A DNA stretch of 64,000 nucleotides from Cryptomeria japonica (GCF_030272615.1 NC_081412.1:669006852-669070851); one strand, 5' to 3'; counted from the first letter of the stretch, positions 22,814 to 35,464 are shown. The notes: generated by a model from the sequence alone, not told the origin. Translations and numbers: made by a program.

Positions 22814-24263
22814 TGTTGGCATTTTGAGATTGTTGGCATTTTGCATATAGATTGCATTAATGATATGTTGTCATTAATGTCAATTAAACTAGTATAATGG
22901 TATTCATGATATTGCTGATGTTATTATTGTTATTGCTTTTATCTTGTAAACTGGTAAGAAGAGATTTATGAAAATGTTGTAACCGGTATGTAAAGTTTGT
23001 GAGTAAAATGGGTAAACTGGTATGAAGGGTTAAACCTGTCTATGTAATGTAACCGATAAACTCCAACATGTTGATAAACCCTAACCGATCAAGTTTGTTG
23101 GTTTATTACCTAATGAGTGGAAATGGTGGAGACACGTGTGATCATTGTATGAGGATAAGTTCAAATTGATTTGGCGCATTTATTTGTTTTCTTGGAAAGG
23201 AGCAAAGTGGATTGCATCTAATGCACAACACATGATGAGTTACAAAGTCCAATGAAGTGGTGATCATGGAGCGGTTGGAATTTTCTTGAAGAATGTGAAG
23301 AGATTGTCATGAATTATAATGGTCAAGATTGTACTGACTTGTTTGTAATCTCAATGATGAGAATTAGGTTTTTGTTGTGTTACCGACCTAATTGTTTGTG
23401 TATTTAAGGTCGATGAAGTTGTTTGTAAAAGTGTTGGAAAAATTGACAAGATTGGCAGAAACTTGTGAGTGTGCAGTTGCCTAACCGGTGGATGGATCTG
23501 TACTTTGACTAAAGACAGATTGAAGCTTAAGAAGGATCTGATCAAGAAAATGTAGTGCTATTCAGACAGATCAACAAAACCTATTATTTTTTAACAATTA
23601 CAGCAGAAGTGAAATCCCCTAACCGGGTAAACTCTAACAAGCTTGGTTACTCATTAAATCCTCTAACAAGGTGGTCCATTAGCTTGGATTCTTAAATCCT
23701 CCAGCGAGGTTACTCCTAACAGGGTATTGTACTTTTCATCAAGGCATATTTGTAAATCCCTTAACCAGGTGATTCCTTAATAGGATTTAGTTCTTAACAG
23801 GACTTATTGTAAAGCTCTAACAGGCTTTGGCTCCTAACAAGGTGAACTTCAGAAGAGTTCAGATAGCTATCTTTGTGAGTCCCATCTCATCGTGGTTTTT
23901 ACCTATTTGGGTTTTCCATGTATAAACATTTGTGTCAAGTAGTGAATGCTTTTGTGGATGTGATATTATATGTTGATTAGATTAATTTCTAATGAAGCAT
24001 TGAAGGATGAATATGTTGAGTTATGTTTAAGCATTGTTGATATTCATAAAAGTTGAAGTTGTTTATTGTTAAGTTGTCATAACAGTCAAACCAGTTAATG
24101 TTAAGTATTCTTGTGAATATTGATCTTGATTGAGAAAAGTTTACTTTGTGAGATTGAATTTGAGTTTGGGAACTTTGTATTAGTTTTTCTATATACTGAT
24201 TCACCCCCCCCTCGCCCCCCTCTCAATGTTCTAACGGATACTTATTCTTTCATCATACCATCA
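22814..24263 (+). repeat. 3' LTR of Copia element 1
   Basis: Matches 16986-18337 with an extra 17-base duplication at the start and about 70 extra bases near 22860-22940. Three of the four AACCGGTA motifs have decayed (22949 AACTGGTA, 23015 AACTGGTA, 23051 AACCGATA) and 22981 is intact. Confidence 0.93.
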
Positions 24264-24387
24264 TAGCCAAGGTATAGGGCAGAGATGGAAGTTTTGACAA
24301 CATAGTCTGCACATCAAATATTAGTTTAGTCATAAAGTTGTTGCCGGGATGGTTATCTTCATTAGACATGTCTTTTGGGTTAATGTC

Positions 24388-25169
24388 TATAGACACCTAA
24401 AATTGTCTTGTCTAATTAAATAAATTTCTTTATTTATTTAATTATTTTAAGCCTAATTCTTCTATTAATTAAATAAATCTTTATTTATTTAATTAATTCA
24501 TTTATCATCTTCTAGCCTTATTTCTCATTTAAATAAATACATTTATTTATTTAAATTGTTTTTCCCAAATTAAATAAATACTTTTATTTATTTAATTGAT
24601 CCCACTTCTTCTATTAATTAAATAACTCTTTATTTATTTAATTAATTCATTAACCTTTTCTACCTATGACACATGTCATTCATCTCTTAATTCCTACACT
24701 ACCTACCCTCTCATTATTTTCTTATTTCTTTTACCTACCCTCTAATCTTAGCCGACCATTTATTCCATTTCTTATAGTGTCTTCTATATAAGGAGATGCT
24801 TCCTTCATTATCAACCCTAATCAATCTAATAATTCTATTCTAATCAACTAATCAAGCATTCTAGCATTTGAACTTTCATATGTGATCAAGCCTACTTGCA
24901 ACCACATTTCCGTTCTTTGTTGAGCTCTTGTGCACACATAAAATCTGAGAGCAAATATATCAAGCAAGATCAATGGAGATAGGAAGAATGGAGATTCAAA
25001 CCCTATTGGACATGTGATGGTATAATCTTTGTGATTTCATTTGATTTGCATTGTCTTAGGTAATCTTCATATGTTATGGTGGATCTTTGTTGATTGTTAG
25101 GCTAGGGTTTTGTGGTTGAATTCATTTAGTCTTTCAATATTATTGTTGTTTCCATTTTCACCATAAACA
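24388..25169 (+). repeat. 5' LTR of the Tat-like element
   Basis: 782 bases. It holds five AT-rich palindromes of the AATTAAATAAAT...ATTTATTTAATT type (24414-24650) and a TATA box TATATAAGG at 24785-24793. Confidence 0.92.
24785..24793 (+). promoter_or_regulatory. TATA box of the Tat-like LTR
   Basis: TATATAAGG, conserved at 36875-36883 in the 3' LTR. It lies about 400 bases into the LTR, followed by a leader-like sequence. Confidence 0.6.
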
Positions 25170-25172
25170 TTT

Positions 25173-25189
25173 TGGCATGCTACGTGGGA
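25173..25189 (+). other. candidate primer-binding site, non-canonical
   Basis: TGGCATGCTACGTGGGA begins three bases after the LTR end. It resembles, with several mismatches, the TGGCGCC...GGGGA PBS of some Tat elements. The assignment rests mainly on position. Confidence 0.35.
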
Positions 25190-25317
25190 CATGGATTTTT
25201 GTTAGATTTGTGTTTTTGGTAGGTTTTCCTAACCATATATTGTTGTTTTGTAAAACAATTTGGAGAATAACCTTGTGCAGCTAGGGTTTTGGACACAAAA
25301 TCAAGATCTTGGAGAGA

Positions 25318-26230
25318 TTTGATCCGATCTCACAAACAGCTTGGAAATTTTGCACCAAATTTTGTTGGCAAGTTGAATACAGTATCAAGAGCTCTTAATC
25401 CAAAATTCAGAATTTTTGGAGCACATTTGGATTTTCCATGAATATATTATGAATTTTCATAAAAAATTAATTTTGAGAGCAAATGAGTGAAGTTTTTGGA
25501 TTTTCTTATATTTTTGGAAAATTCTCTGATTTATACATAGGCTCTGTTCTTTGTGATTTTAATTTTGATGCAAAATGTGTACTCAAAAATTGGATCTTTA
25601 AAAATTAGGGTTTCTCATTATTTTGATCAGATCTCACAAATGGTTTTGCATTTTGGCATCAAATTTTTTTAACGGTCAAGAACATTATCATAGGTGCTCA
25701 GTAAAAAACTTGAGTTTTTGAAGCATATTTGAAATTTCTATGAATTTTTTATGTATTTTCATAAAAAAATTAATTTTGAGAGCAAATTATTGATTTTTTT
25801 GGATTTTATTACATTTTTGGAAATCTCTCAGAATTATACACAGGATTTGTTCTTTGGGATTTTAAATTTGATGCAAAATCATTTATAAAAAGTTGGATCT
25901 TTGAAAATTAGGGTGTTGCATTACTTTGTTCATATCTCACAAACTGCTCGTAATTGTTGCAGGAATTATTTTATGCAGGTTTGGAAGACTATCAGGAGTG
26001 TCTAGTAAAAATTTCAAATTTTTTGGATCAATGTTGCATTTTATATGAACTTTTTATGATTTTTCATAAAAATTAAATTTTGGAGAAAATTAGCAAATTT
26101 TTTGGATTTTCTTACATTTCTGGAAATTTATTGAAATTTTACAGGTGGTCTTTTTTATTATGATGAATAAAATCTTTGAATTGGTCAAAAAAATGCATTA
26201 TTGAAGGCCCCTATTTCACAAAGTCTTTTG
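25318..26230 (+). repeat. ~300-bp tandem repeats in the 5' leader
   Basis: The phrase TTTGATC[C/A]GATCTCACAAA and its neighbours recur at 25318, 25622 and 25923, with a partial fourth copy near 26205. Each copy continues with a region carrying TTTTTGGAGCACATTTGGA, ATTTTCATAAAAA.TTAATTTTGAGAGCAAAT, and ATTTTTGGAAAATTCTC variants. Copies are clearly diverged. Confidence 0.8.
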
Positions 26231-27835
26231 GATCTAAAATTTACCTAACTTGTGTGCTTGCAGGAGGGGTATTATTGCAAAAATACTAACAAATCTTTGT
26301 TGCAGAATTTTGGCAAGGGTTTTTGATCTTTATTGTGTTCCTTGTTTTCATAGATTACCAAACACTTCAATTGGTGCACTAAAATTGAACCAGTGTCTCT
26401 TGTGTCTTGGGAAATAGGCTCTTTTTTTTAATCTCTAGAGAGCCTGTCTCCCCATGTGGTCATTAGGACTACTACTGAGGAGAGAATGACCCAAGTGATA
26501 GCAAGTAAAATCCATCCTCTTCCAAACCACTATAAACAACCATATCCATGGTGAAAGCCATGGGTAACCTGTGTTGATTGGTTCATATCGACACTATGTC
26601 TCCCCATAAACCCATTTGATCAATTTATTTGATCATTTGTAGGGCGTAACCCCTACCGGCTGGGAGCCTTCTATATTTGCAGAGATGAAAGTGTCGCATG
26701 TATAGCCATACGAACGGATGCCCTTACTAGCACCTTTTTGTTTTAGAAAGACAAAATCCTTCTAGTTGATGGGGCAAGAGGTCAGACCTCTGGAGTGGCC
26801 CACACACATACGGTTCTTAGTAGAGATACAAAGTTCACCACGGGAAGTTTTCATGGGGAATGATGCTTGGCTTCACCAGAGAAGTGAGTGCCGAGGGTGG
26901 AGCCAGTGGGGTCAAGCATCTAAGTATCCGCTCTAAATAGCGTAGCCTCGGGGGAAACCCCATGTGGGATCAACAACTATTGTCTTGGCCAACCATAAGA
27001 ATTGTGCTTGTCTTATTTTAAACAATCAAACATTCAAGACCAAACATCAAAAACATTGTGTCTTTTGTGTCTTCAAGTGTATGCAAAACATTTTTACATC
27101 AAACAACACACTTTTCTTTGAGTCATTTTGAATCTAAACACTTGCAAACATTGAGTCCTCATGTCATGAAAAAACAATCAACAAATTCAGATTTGGTCAC
27201 AATAGCAACTTGACAAATTGGAAAAATTGCACTAAAATTTTAGAATCATGTCTATGAAGTATACAAGCACATCTGTGTTTAGAATTCAAAAAACTTGCAA
27301 TCTGGCAAAAACAAGAGCAATCAGTTTCAGATTCATTGAGCTTCCTAGGTTATCTCTTTGGATTTTCATCTAGAATTCAGTCTATTTCTAGGTCTCACAA
27401 AGTTCATCATTTCTTTACACCTTGCATTACATTCACATTTGTCTAAACTTGAGTCAAAAGGTCACTTGCTTGTCCTCATCTTACTTTGTCAACACACTAC
27501 ATACAACAACATTTTGCTAAGTGGTCCCTCATCAACGTCTATCACCTTTGGGTCTCATTTGGTCTTACTTAGAGTCAAGGTCAACTTACCTCATCAAGAG
27601 AAACTATCATCTCTTTGGAAGCCACACCTACTCTACTACATACATACTTGGTCTTACACTTTGGACATTGCAAGTACACTTCAGATTCATTTACATTACA
27701 TCCAACTCTTGGTCTTTCATACTCTTTCCATTTTCATCTAGTCTCACACATCTTGGTCAAGACCTAGTTCATGGTTGAAACCCGTTCCCAAAAATCTAGG
27801 AGAAGCTAAAGAGGCTCAAGAGTCCGCAAACATGA
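26231..27835 (+). other. untranslated leader of the Tat-like element
   Basis: No convincing ORF before the gag frame. The ORF at 27358-27741 has no domain. The 26430-26990 part is richer in GC and has runs such as GGGGGAAACCCC. Nothing more can be assigned. Confidence 0.5.
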
Positions 27836-29611
27836 GTGCCTATGAGTATGATAATGATGTCTTTTTTTATTTCTGATCATACCACATTACTTGACATGGA
27901 TGCCTATAGAAACATTCCAAATGTTGAGAACATGGACACTACAAACAACAATGATACACACAATGACAATAGGGACAACTTTTTCATACATTCAATAGAA
28001 GTGGAAGACTCCATTATGGATCCATGTTTCAATCGATTGGTTGAGGAAATAATGAGGAGAGATAGACAATATTTCCTACAAGTGATGGCACAAAGTGGAG
28101 CCAAGATACCTCATGATTTTGACATGTCTCAAATAATGGAAAATCGACCTTTGCAACAACCTCACCTCAACATGGATCAAAGGAGGCCTAATAGTGGAGG
28201 CACTAGAGGATCACATCTTGTGCTTGAATCACCATCATCTTTGTTTCAAAAACCTGATCAAGCATATGATACTCACTTTCGCAGACCATTATAGAAGTCT
28301 TATGCAGAAAAATATACTCAATCACATACCAATGCTAAGGACCAACCACCAAAGCAATTGGATATCCAAAGGCATGATCAAAATTGGACACAAGGAAACC
28401 CTGTGTCAAATTTGGGGGCAACACATTAGAACAAACTCATGACATGCCTGTAGAGTATGGTATACATGGACAAAACAAATATTCCATTCCTTATCATGAT
28501 TCTATGCCAAGTGATCCATATACACAACATCACTATAGACCTCCTCCATATGAACATGTGTATGATCAATACCATCCATATATGCAACATGCTCCTCCCC
28601 CACCCAATGGTTCAAGCATGGGGTATGGTCCAAGAAGTCGGTCTCCACCTAAGAACAATTTGGAGAAGCAAATTAAGGACTTACAAAAGAAAATGGAGGA
28701 CATAAATACACCGAAGCCAACTTACACAATGAGAGACATATGTCCCTATCCATTTGACAAAAACATTCCAATGCCTCCATTTCCTACACACTTTGTGACA
28801 CCTAATTTTGATAAGTACAGAGGAAAAGGGGATCTTAAGGCACATATAAGACAGTTTTTCACAACTTGCATTGAGGTAGCAGCAGAAGAGACATTTAGCA
28901 GAGGCATTTATCCAACATTTCTCATACAACATAGAGACAGACATATCAGTCACTACTTTGTGCAACACCAAGCAAAAGGAGGGAGAGTCTTTTTCATCAT
29001 TTTTACAAAGATGGAAGAATCTAGCTAGCAGATGCTCTTGTGAAATTCCACAAAAACAAATGGTAGAGATGTTCACCCAAAATGTTAACAAAGACATTGG
29101 TTATGACCTAAGAAAATCTTGTTTTTCCACCTTCAAGGACGTCATTGAGAAAGGCTTAGTGATAGAAAAGGTCCTAATTAAGCAAGGCATCATAAAAATA
29201 TTCAAAGAAAACAAAGAGGACTTTAAAGGAAAAGACAAGCCAAGATTTTGGAATAAAAACAAGAACACAATCAATGATGGTGTTGTTGATGCCAATACAG
29301 TATGACCCAAAATCATTTTTTCTAGATCAAGCTCTACAAACAATCAAGTGAATACTCAAACAACTTCAAAATCACGAAGGAAGTACACCCCATTGGGAGA
29401 ACCACTAGAGTCAGTTTTCAAAAAGCTATTGGAAAACAAAATAATAACAATTCTAGATCTCCCTCCATATGAGCCAAAGGTTAAACCAAATTGGTGGAAT
29501 GATGATGAGTATTGTGAATTTTACAAAAACAAAGGTCATAAAACAGGAAATTGTCATCGACTGAAGAACTTTATACAAGATCTCATTGATAGAGGCGACA
29601 TTGAGATCTAG
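27836..29611 (+). pseudogene. Gypsy gag of the Tat-like element, decayed
   Basis: The main frame is set by 27836-28294, 28958-29305 and 29348-29611. The 28384-29028 segment is in another frame, so a pair of compensating frameshifts lies inside. Features in order: an acidic Asn-rich N-terminus; a Pro/Tyr/His-rich linker (DQYHPYMQHAPPPPNG); a short coiled coil; a capsid segment with DKYRGKGDLKAHIRQFFTTC; then EGESFSSFLQRWKNLASR, typical of retrotransposon gag; and a zinc-knuckle-like CEFYKNKGHKTGNCHRLKNF. Compared with usual gag, part of the capsid between about 28870 and 28950 seems lost or scrambled. It would form the particle that packages the RNA. Stops lie between the segments. Confidence 0.8.
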
Positions 29612-29752
29612 GGACACTCATCCAATCAAGAACATGAAATATTTAAAGAACCATTCCCAAAACATGACAAGGGAAAAGCTAAAGCCACAGATGAGCAGAC
29701 TAACTGTACCAAAGCATCCTATAACTATGACTCAACTGTCAATCACATTTCG

Positions 29753-31198
29753 ATGGATAATTATGTCTCTACCATTATCATCAAGGACAAAACGCCTAAG
29801 AATTCTACCCAAAGACCTAAGATTGTCCTAAAAGGCATTGGATCTTCTTCTGAATCTACCTCTAAATGTAATGTTACAACTCATCGAGGAAAATTCACTT
29901 TGCAAGGTGCTCCAACTAAAAACATCGCTTCCTCATCAACCAAACCTGAGTATGACCTTGTAGAAAAGCTAGGGAAGATACCCGTGCTTATCTTCATCCT
30001 TGAACTCTTACACATATCCCGCACACATAAATACATTCTTGACAAAACTTTGAGAGACACTTTTGTCCCCACTAATCTGAACGTGGACCAGTTTCAAGCC
30101 ATGGTGGGATACCTTTCTGTTCCACATTCTCTTACATTCACAAAAACTGACGATGCCTCTATGAGCCAACCACATAATGCACCTTTACACATTGAAGCCT
30201 TCCTACACAAACATCAAATAAAATGAGTCCTGACAGATAGAGGAGCTGATCTCAACATTTGTACATTGAGCACTATTAAACAATTGGGATATTCTGAAAA
30301 AGTTGTGAATGCTACAAACAAAATTACCATCAAGGCATATGATGATGAAGAGCATTTATCAAAAGGAACAATCACCTTACCTCTCAGAGTTGGGCCAATT
30401 ACAAATGATGTGGTTTGTCAAGTCCTTGATCTAGATCTCACATACAACATACTCTTGGGACGCCCATGCATTCATGAAATGATAGTTGTTCCCTCAACAT
30501 ATCATCGATGTATCAAGTTCCCACATAATGGAGTTGAAGTGACCGTCAAAGCTGATCCAAATCCATTCATATATTGCAATAATATGTGACCTAGATCAGA
30601 AATAACAATACCAGTCAATCGAGAGGTTGTTCCTTCATCAACATATGTTGATCCAAAATCCTTGAAAGCTTCTACATCAAAGTAAGGAGAGATCAAAGAA
30701 AAATTCAGGGTTAAAGAAATGGGATGTGGTGAGTATATCTTTCATTTTGATCAACTCCCAATATCTTCTAAGGTATTCAGTCAACAAGAACAACCTACAG
30801 ACAACTTGCAATACCAAGGAATTGGGTGTGAACCACCTAGTGTTGTGGCTACTAAGTCTGAATGCAAATCTCCTCTAGTGGTGCAAGTGTCTCTTGATAT
30901 AAATAGTCCTAAGAGTGGTTCCAATGAAGAATCTATTGAGCGTATCGCTGGCCCTCTTGAGAAATCACATAGCTTTACCATTTCATTTGCTCATTCTATT
31001 TCCACTCCACTCCTAGACTTGGATCAACAAGAATTACAAAATCCCTTACTCATTGGGGATAAAAAATCAAGCTTTGAAAATAAAAATATAAAACTCAAAA
31101 ATAAAGAAAAGTCCTTTAGTCCAAATCAAAATCAAAATCTATTGGACTCTGCAAATATCAAAGTCAAGGATAAAAATCCTATGAAGAAAAAAGAATAA
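29753..31198 (+). pseudogene. Gypsy protease region of the Tat-like element
   Basis: In the same frame as gag. A linker (29753-30226) is followed by the retropepsin: LTDRGADLNICTLSTIKQLG, then NILLGRPCIHEM near 30450-30480. The catalytic motif is D-R-G instead of the usual D-[ST/G]-G, so activity is doubtful. The ILLGRP motif is the family's second signature. Stops lie at 30224, 30587 and 30685. After the protease, 30719-31198 is a low-complexity charged tail with no RT motif. Retropepsin would cut the gag-pol polyprotein. Confidence 0.75.
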
Positions 31199-31201
31199 GA
31201 G

Positions 31202-31786
31202 TTGATCTCCACTAATATCAAAATAACCGGGGGCAAAAGTTCTACAATTTTAAGTCAAAAACAATACTTGTTGATCCTAATTCTCCATCATGCCATCCTA
31301 ATTTCACTTCTTTTTGCAATCATAAGCCTTCATCACTCAACCACTTGTTCCACACATCCTTTCCCTTATGGTGATACATCATGGACCTTTAATGGAGCTT
31401 CCTCGAGGGACTTTGTTGTCAGGGATGGCCAAACTTCTTTAGGTGACATGTATATGGGCCTACGTAGTCCACACATTAGCAATTCTATCTCAGTTCCTTT
31501 ATCAAGGAAGATAGTCACTCGAGATACACATCATTCAATCAAGGAACAATGCAATTACAATCATAATATAAAGCCTCACACATTTGCGGTGGTTGACTTA
31601 GTTTTCAGAGAAAATTCTAAGAATCAACAAGATAGAGAGAAGAAGGGCAAATTCGAACCAAATTGGCTTGGTCCTTGCATCACCACAACAGTTTATGGAT
31701 CAGGTGCATATCAACTTTTGACACCAGAGGGAGAAAATTTGGAGGATCCTATCAACAACATGCACCTTCATAGGCTTTACACATAG
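31202..31786 (+). pseudogene. integrase C-terminal fragment fused in frame after protease tail
   Basis: The last 60 or so codons read KKGKFEPNWLGPCITT...GAYQLLTPEGE...PINNMHLHRLY, the SH3-like C-terminal end of Gypsy integrases (usual form: F.PNW.GPY.V......GAY.L...G......N...L..YY). The RT, RNase H and integrase HHCC/DDE core that should precede it are absent. The frame equals that of gag and protease upstream, so either the deletion kept the frame or the family never had a core. 31202-31560 has no recognised domain. Confidence 0.75.
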
Positions 31787-33539
31787 CTCTTCAGCATATC
31801 CTAATTCAAAAATGCAAAATATAAAAAATAAAAAATAATAAAAAATAATATATATATATATATATAAATCATAAACATAAAAAATCGTTACTCGGTGAAA
31901 ACCTGGCAAACAAGTGCCTTGTGACACAAAAAAAATTGAAAAATAAAAAAAGTAAAGAGAAATAAATTCGTCCAACGGCAAAAACCACTTCAATGGAGCC
32001 TTGGGCAAGTACCATGGTGAAAACTGGGTCACTAGCATCATGCGTAGAGACATTGCTCCTCCCTCCTTCGGGATTCCATCTCATCATTTCACTTTGCACA
32101 CACTCACAACCTATCCATCCATAAAAAAAACTTACCCATTCCCATCATGGCTTGTTATTGATCTACCTAAGAATTGTTAGCAATTCATAATAATCCCTCC
32201 TTTTTCACACCTTTTCATCCATAATAAATCAGCTCCTATCTGTGGCTAAGGAAAATCCTACATCTAGTGATGGGTGTGGAACTGAGAGCATCACATGTTT
32301 TGATGAGTACAATTTCTTCCAATTTTCTTCAGTCTATCCGCGTACAATCCACAATAAAGCAACATTTGCATCACCAATCCGCAATACAGTTCCGTCTTCT
32401 CCACAATAAAGTATCAGTTTCATGGATTCAGTCAGTTTTAGATGAGACACAGCAGCAACAATGGGCTTCAAAAAATACAATCTTTCAACAGACTCAAACA
32501 ACATTATGGTTTAGTGCTATCTATCCTTTTGTGAACGAAAACATTGTGACCACAATCAAATAGACTTATAAAAGTGACAAGAGACACTAAACTTGAGGAC
32601 TACAGTGGATGTTGGTGTCGAGTCTTGGTTTTCTTTTGATTTTATCTTTTGGTTACATGTCTTTTAGCTTTTCCAGGATGTCTCTGACTAGACATTCTAT
32701 CTCCCGGATGTCTTTGACTAGAAACACGAGGATGGGGTATCGTCACCTATTTTCTTTGTTGTCTATGGATTGTCTCTTAGTAATGTTATTACCTATCCAA
32801 GGATATGAGGACACTATGAGTCTAGTATGAAGTGGGGCATTCTTTGTGTGCAACTATCTGATCTCCATGCAAATGGGTACAATGACTTTCTGGGTCGAAC
32901 ATATGCCTCGATTGTCATAACCTACTTGCCATAATAAAGCTCAACGATGATAATAGCACAAGAAGTTCTTTCACTTCCATATCTTCTATCTTTCATCCCC
33001 CTTTCTTGATTGACCTCCATCATCTTTCTTGAGTCCGTGTAGTCTATTATCACATGATTGAGTATAATGACACGCCAAAAATATTTGCATTTCATGTAGT
33101 TTCTCACTTGCATTACCACATATTAGCATTTGATACATACATATAGATATCATAATTGCATCACATCCTATACACAACACATGTTAGTACATTTTATATT
33201 CTCATCATGTAAATAGTTATTTGCAATATCATATTCATCTGCATTTCATACATTCACATTGGCATAACATATTAAAAACATAAAAGAACAAAAATATTGC
33301 ATTTCCTCATGTACATATTTGCATCCATATAATAAGCATCACATAGAAATCATGCATTAACATATAGAAACATCACATAGGTACACATGCATATAGCTGC
33401 CGCAAGGATGAATCATCTCATATATATAATCATAAGTGTCATGATACAATGATGTCAAAATCATATGGCTACAATCACCCAAAGGTGTCATCATAAAAAA
33501 ATGGTACAAAAACTGATACATAGGGAGCCCTCTAAGGCT
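31787..33539. other. 3' untranslated part of the Tat-like element
   Basis: Non-coding apart from short ORFs without domains (32267-32563, 32609-32830). It contains a short TA run at 31848-31866. Confidence 0.5.
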
Positions 33540-35400
33540 ATAATGAACTCCCTCCCTTGGAGCCGGCTGGCCTCGACAGAGTTTGAGCCCTAGAAGGACC
33601 CACCCCAGGATCATCTCTCCTACCCCCTCTATCTAGTGGTGGTGGAGGACCCATGAACCCACCACTAGATGCCTATCTCTTGTCTCTCCATCCAGTGGTC
33701 ATCGTAGTCCATGATGGTCTCCGGAAGCTCCTAGCCTACTGATTTGGTGGCACCGCTCCATAGTACAGGTCTTGCCAATAGGATATCTCCTCCCCTGCCT
33801 ACAGAACATTGGCATATCTGGCCCTTGTGTCCTCTACTACCTGCCTCCCTGCCCTCAGTATTGTCTCAGCTTTCGTGCATCCCTGAATAGCCTGATCCCT
33901 CTCCCGTTCAGTGTCCCTCAGCTGTCACTTGAGCCTAGTTGTCTCCCTCTCCAGATACTAGATCTCATTTGCCTATCCCTAGAAGATCTCCCTCAAGGAT
34001 AGTAACTCATCCTCCTCCTTTGCCCCCTGACCTTGTCCCTGTGGCTACTCCTGTCCCTATCCCTATGGCTACTCTTGTGGTTGCTCTTGTCCTTGTCCCC
34101 ATCCTTGTACCTGTCTAGGAACCTGTACTACTAGCACCTGTAATGGTAATCCACCTTTGCCCCTTACTACATGAGTCTATCTCTCCTTTGAGCCACTCTC
34201 CTCTCTGCTATTGCACCCCACCTCCGTCATCAACCTCTACCTCCACCATTTCCACTATCATCTCCATCACCTCCATCGTCTCCCTCTATCGGCTCCCCTA
34301 GATCCATTAGTCATGGAAAGGGATGCTCTCCCCAATATGCAGTGTACTCTACATCCATGCTTGCATCCTCTATATTTGCCCATATATCCAAAGGAAGGCT
34401 AACTATCTCTACCATATGTGTCACAGCCTGATCATAAGAAAGTAATGGCCCCAAATGCACCCGATCTCTCACTATCTGGGCATACATCCCTGAACCCTAT
34501 GGCATCCTATGAATCCCACCAAACTACCTGCATACCCTGTCTATCAACTACCTCTCAATAGCATATGGTGTTCAACCAATCAGATACCTGCTCTGGAATA
34601 CATATGGCAGCTCCACTGTGTCATCCTCCCACTCCTCACAGTCTAAATAAGGCCTCCATATCACACTGGCTATCTCATCCATAATCCAATGCCAATACTC
34701 TAGTCTCCCAATTCGTTGTTGTGACGTAATCATATCATATAAATGTACATAGCTATGCCCGTGTCCTCTGCCTCTGAAATGTATTGGTTGTGTAACCAGT
34801 AGATGCTCATATGCCCACACCTACAACAGTGTCACTCTGCATCCCAATCCTACTGAACCATGATACACAAATTGATGTAGCTCATAATACAAGTGTGCCA
34901 GCAGACACAACCCCCATGTAAACTTGGTGTGCTCTGTCACCAATATCTCTAGTGTCCTCCCCCATCCCACTGCCAACCCTCGTGTCGCCCGAACTGGACA
35001 CATGAACCCACTGATCACTCCTGGCAGTACTGTTGGTAGCGCTAATCCAGTCTGTGTCATGGTATCCCAAGTCACGTGTCCTGCCCTCATCTCTAGTCCT
35101 AGATTCTGAAACACTCATCTCAGTGCATCCTTGTCTTTGTCTCAATTGTAAGGAACTAACTCCCCATTGATCGATATCCATAGTATCCTATATACATCCT
35201 CTAAGGTGACTATCATCTCACCCATCGGCAAATGAAAAGTACATGTCTTTGAGTGCCATCTCTTAGCTAGCGCAATCAGCAATCCCATGTTCGCCCGAAA
35301 CTCAGGTACATACAGAATATGTCACAATCCCATAGCCTGAACTACTGCTCTATCTTCGAATGTCAGCTCTTCTTGTAAACTCTAAGTCGAAGGGAATCTC
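33540..35400 (-). pseudogene. antisense plant mobile domain (PMD / MAIN-like) ORF inside the Tat-like element
   Basis: Antisense to gag-pol. From about 35390 the frame reads EELTFEDRAVVQAMGL, then FRANMGLLIALAKRWHSKTC, FHLPMGEMIVTLEDVYRILW, VTWDTMTQTGLALPTV and, around 34815-34580, a segment with WAYEHL and WHWIMDEIASVIWRPY. The order W..ET.TFHLP.GEMT.TLEDV, then a Leu-rich middle, then WE/WAYEH is the plant mobile domain of MAIN/MAIL proteins and transposon-borne relatives. Several stops lie at preserved frame positions (near 35325, 35145, 35115, 34820, 34570). The C-terminal part (34400-33600) is Gly/Asp/Arg-rich and poorly preserved. Similar antisense ORFs are known in Tat/Ogre elements. 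A role in silencing interference has been proposed for transposon PMDs but is not shown here. Confidence 0.78.
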
Positions 35401-35464
35401 TCCCTTGACTCCAGCATCGACAAGTCCTCATGCAGTCAAGCAAATCAACTGTGTCAATCCTAGT

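Larger units (their letters stand above)
16986..24263 (+). mobile_element. complete but decayed Ty1/Copia element
   Basis: Two LTRs (16986-18337 and 22814-24263) start TGTTGGCATTTTGC and end ACCATCA. The TSD is TAGCC (16981-16985 and 24264-24268). A Met-type PBS, gag, protease, integrase, RT, RNase H and a PPT follow in Copia order (integrase before RT). The total is 7.28 kb. The 5' LTR lacks about 70 bases that the 3' LTR has near its start. Pol holds several stops and one frameshift, so it cannot move unaided. Confidence 0.95.

Noticed and set aside
27358-27778. Overlapping 127- and 85-codon ORFs ahead of the Tat-like gag
   Set aside because: No domain, wrong frame relation to gag, and leader-like composition.
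32267-32830. Possible extra sense ORFs after the integrase tail
   Set aside because: Short, without domain or neighbours; chance ORFs in a 3' region.
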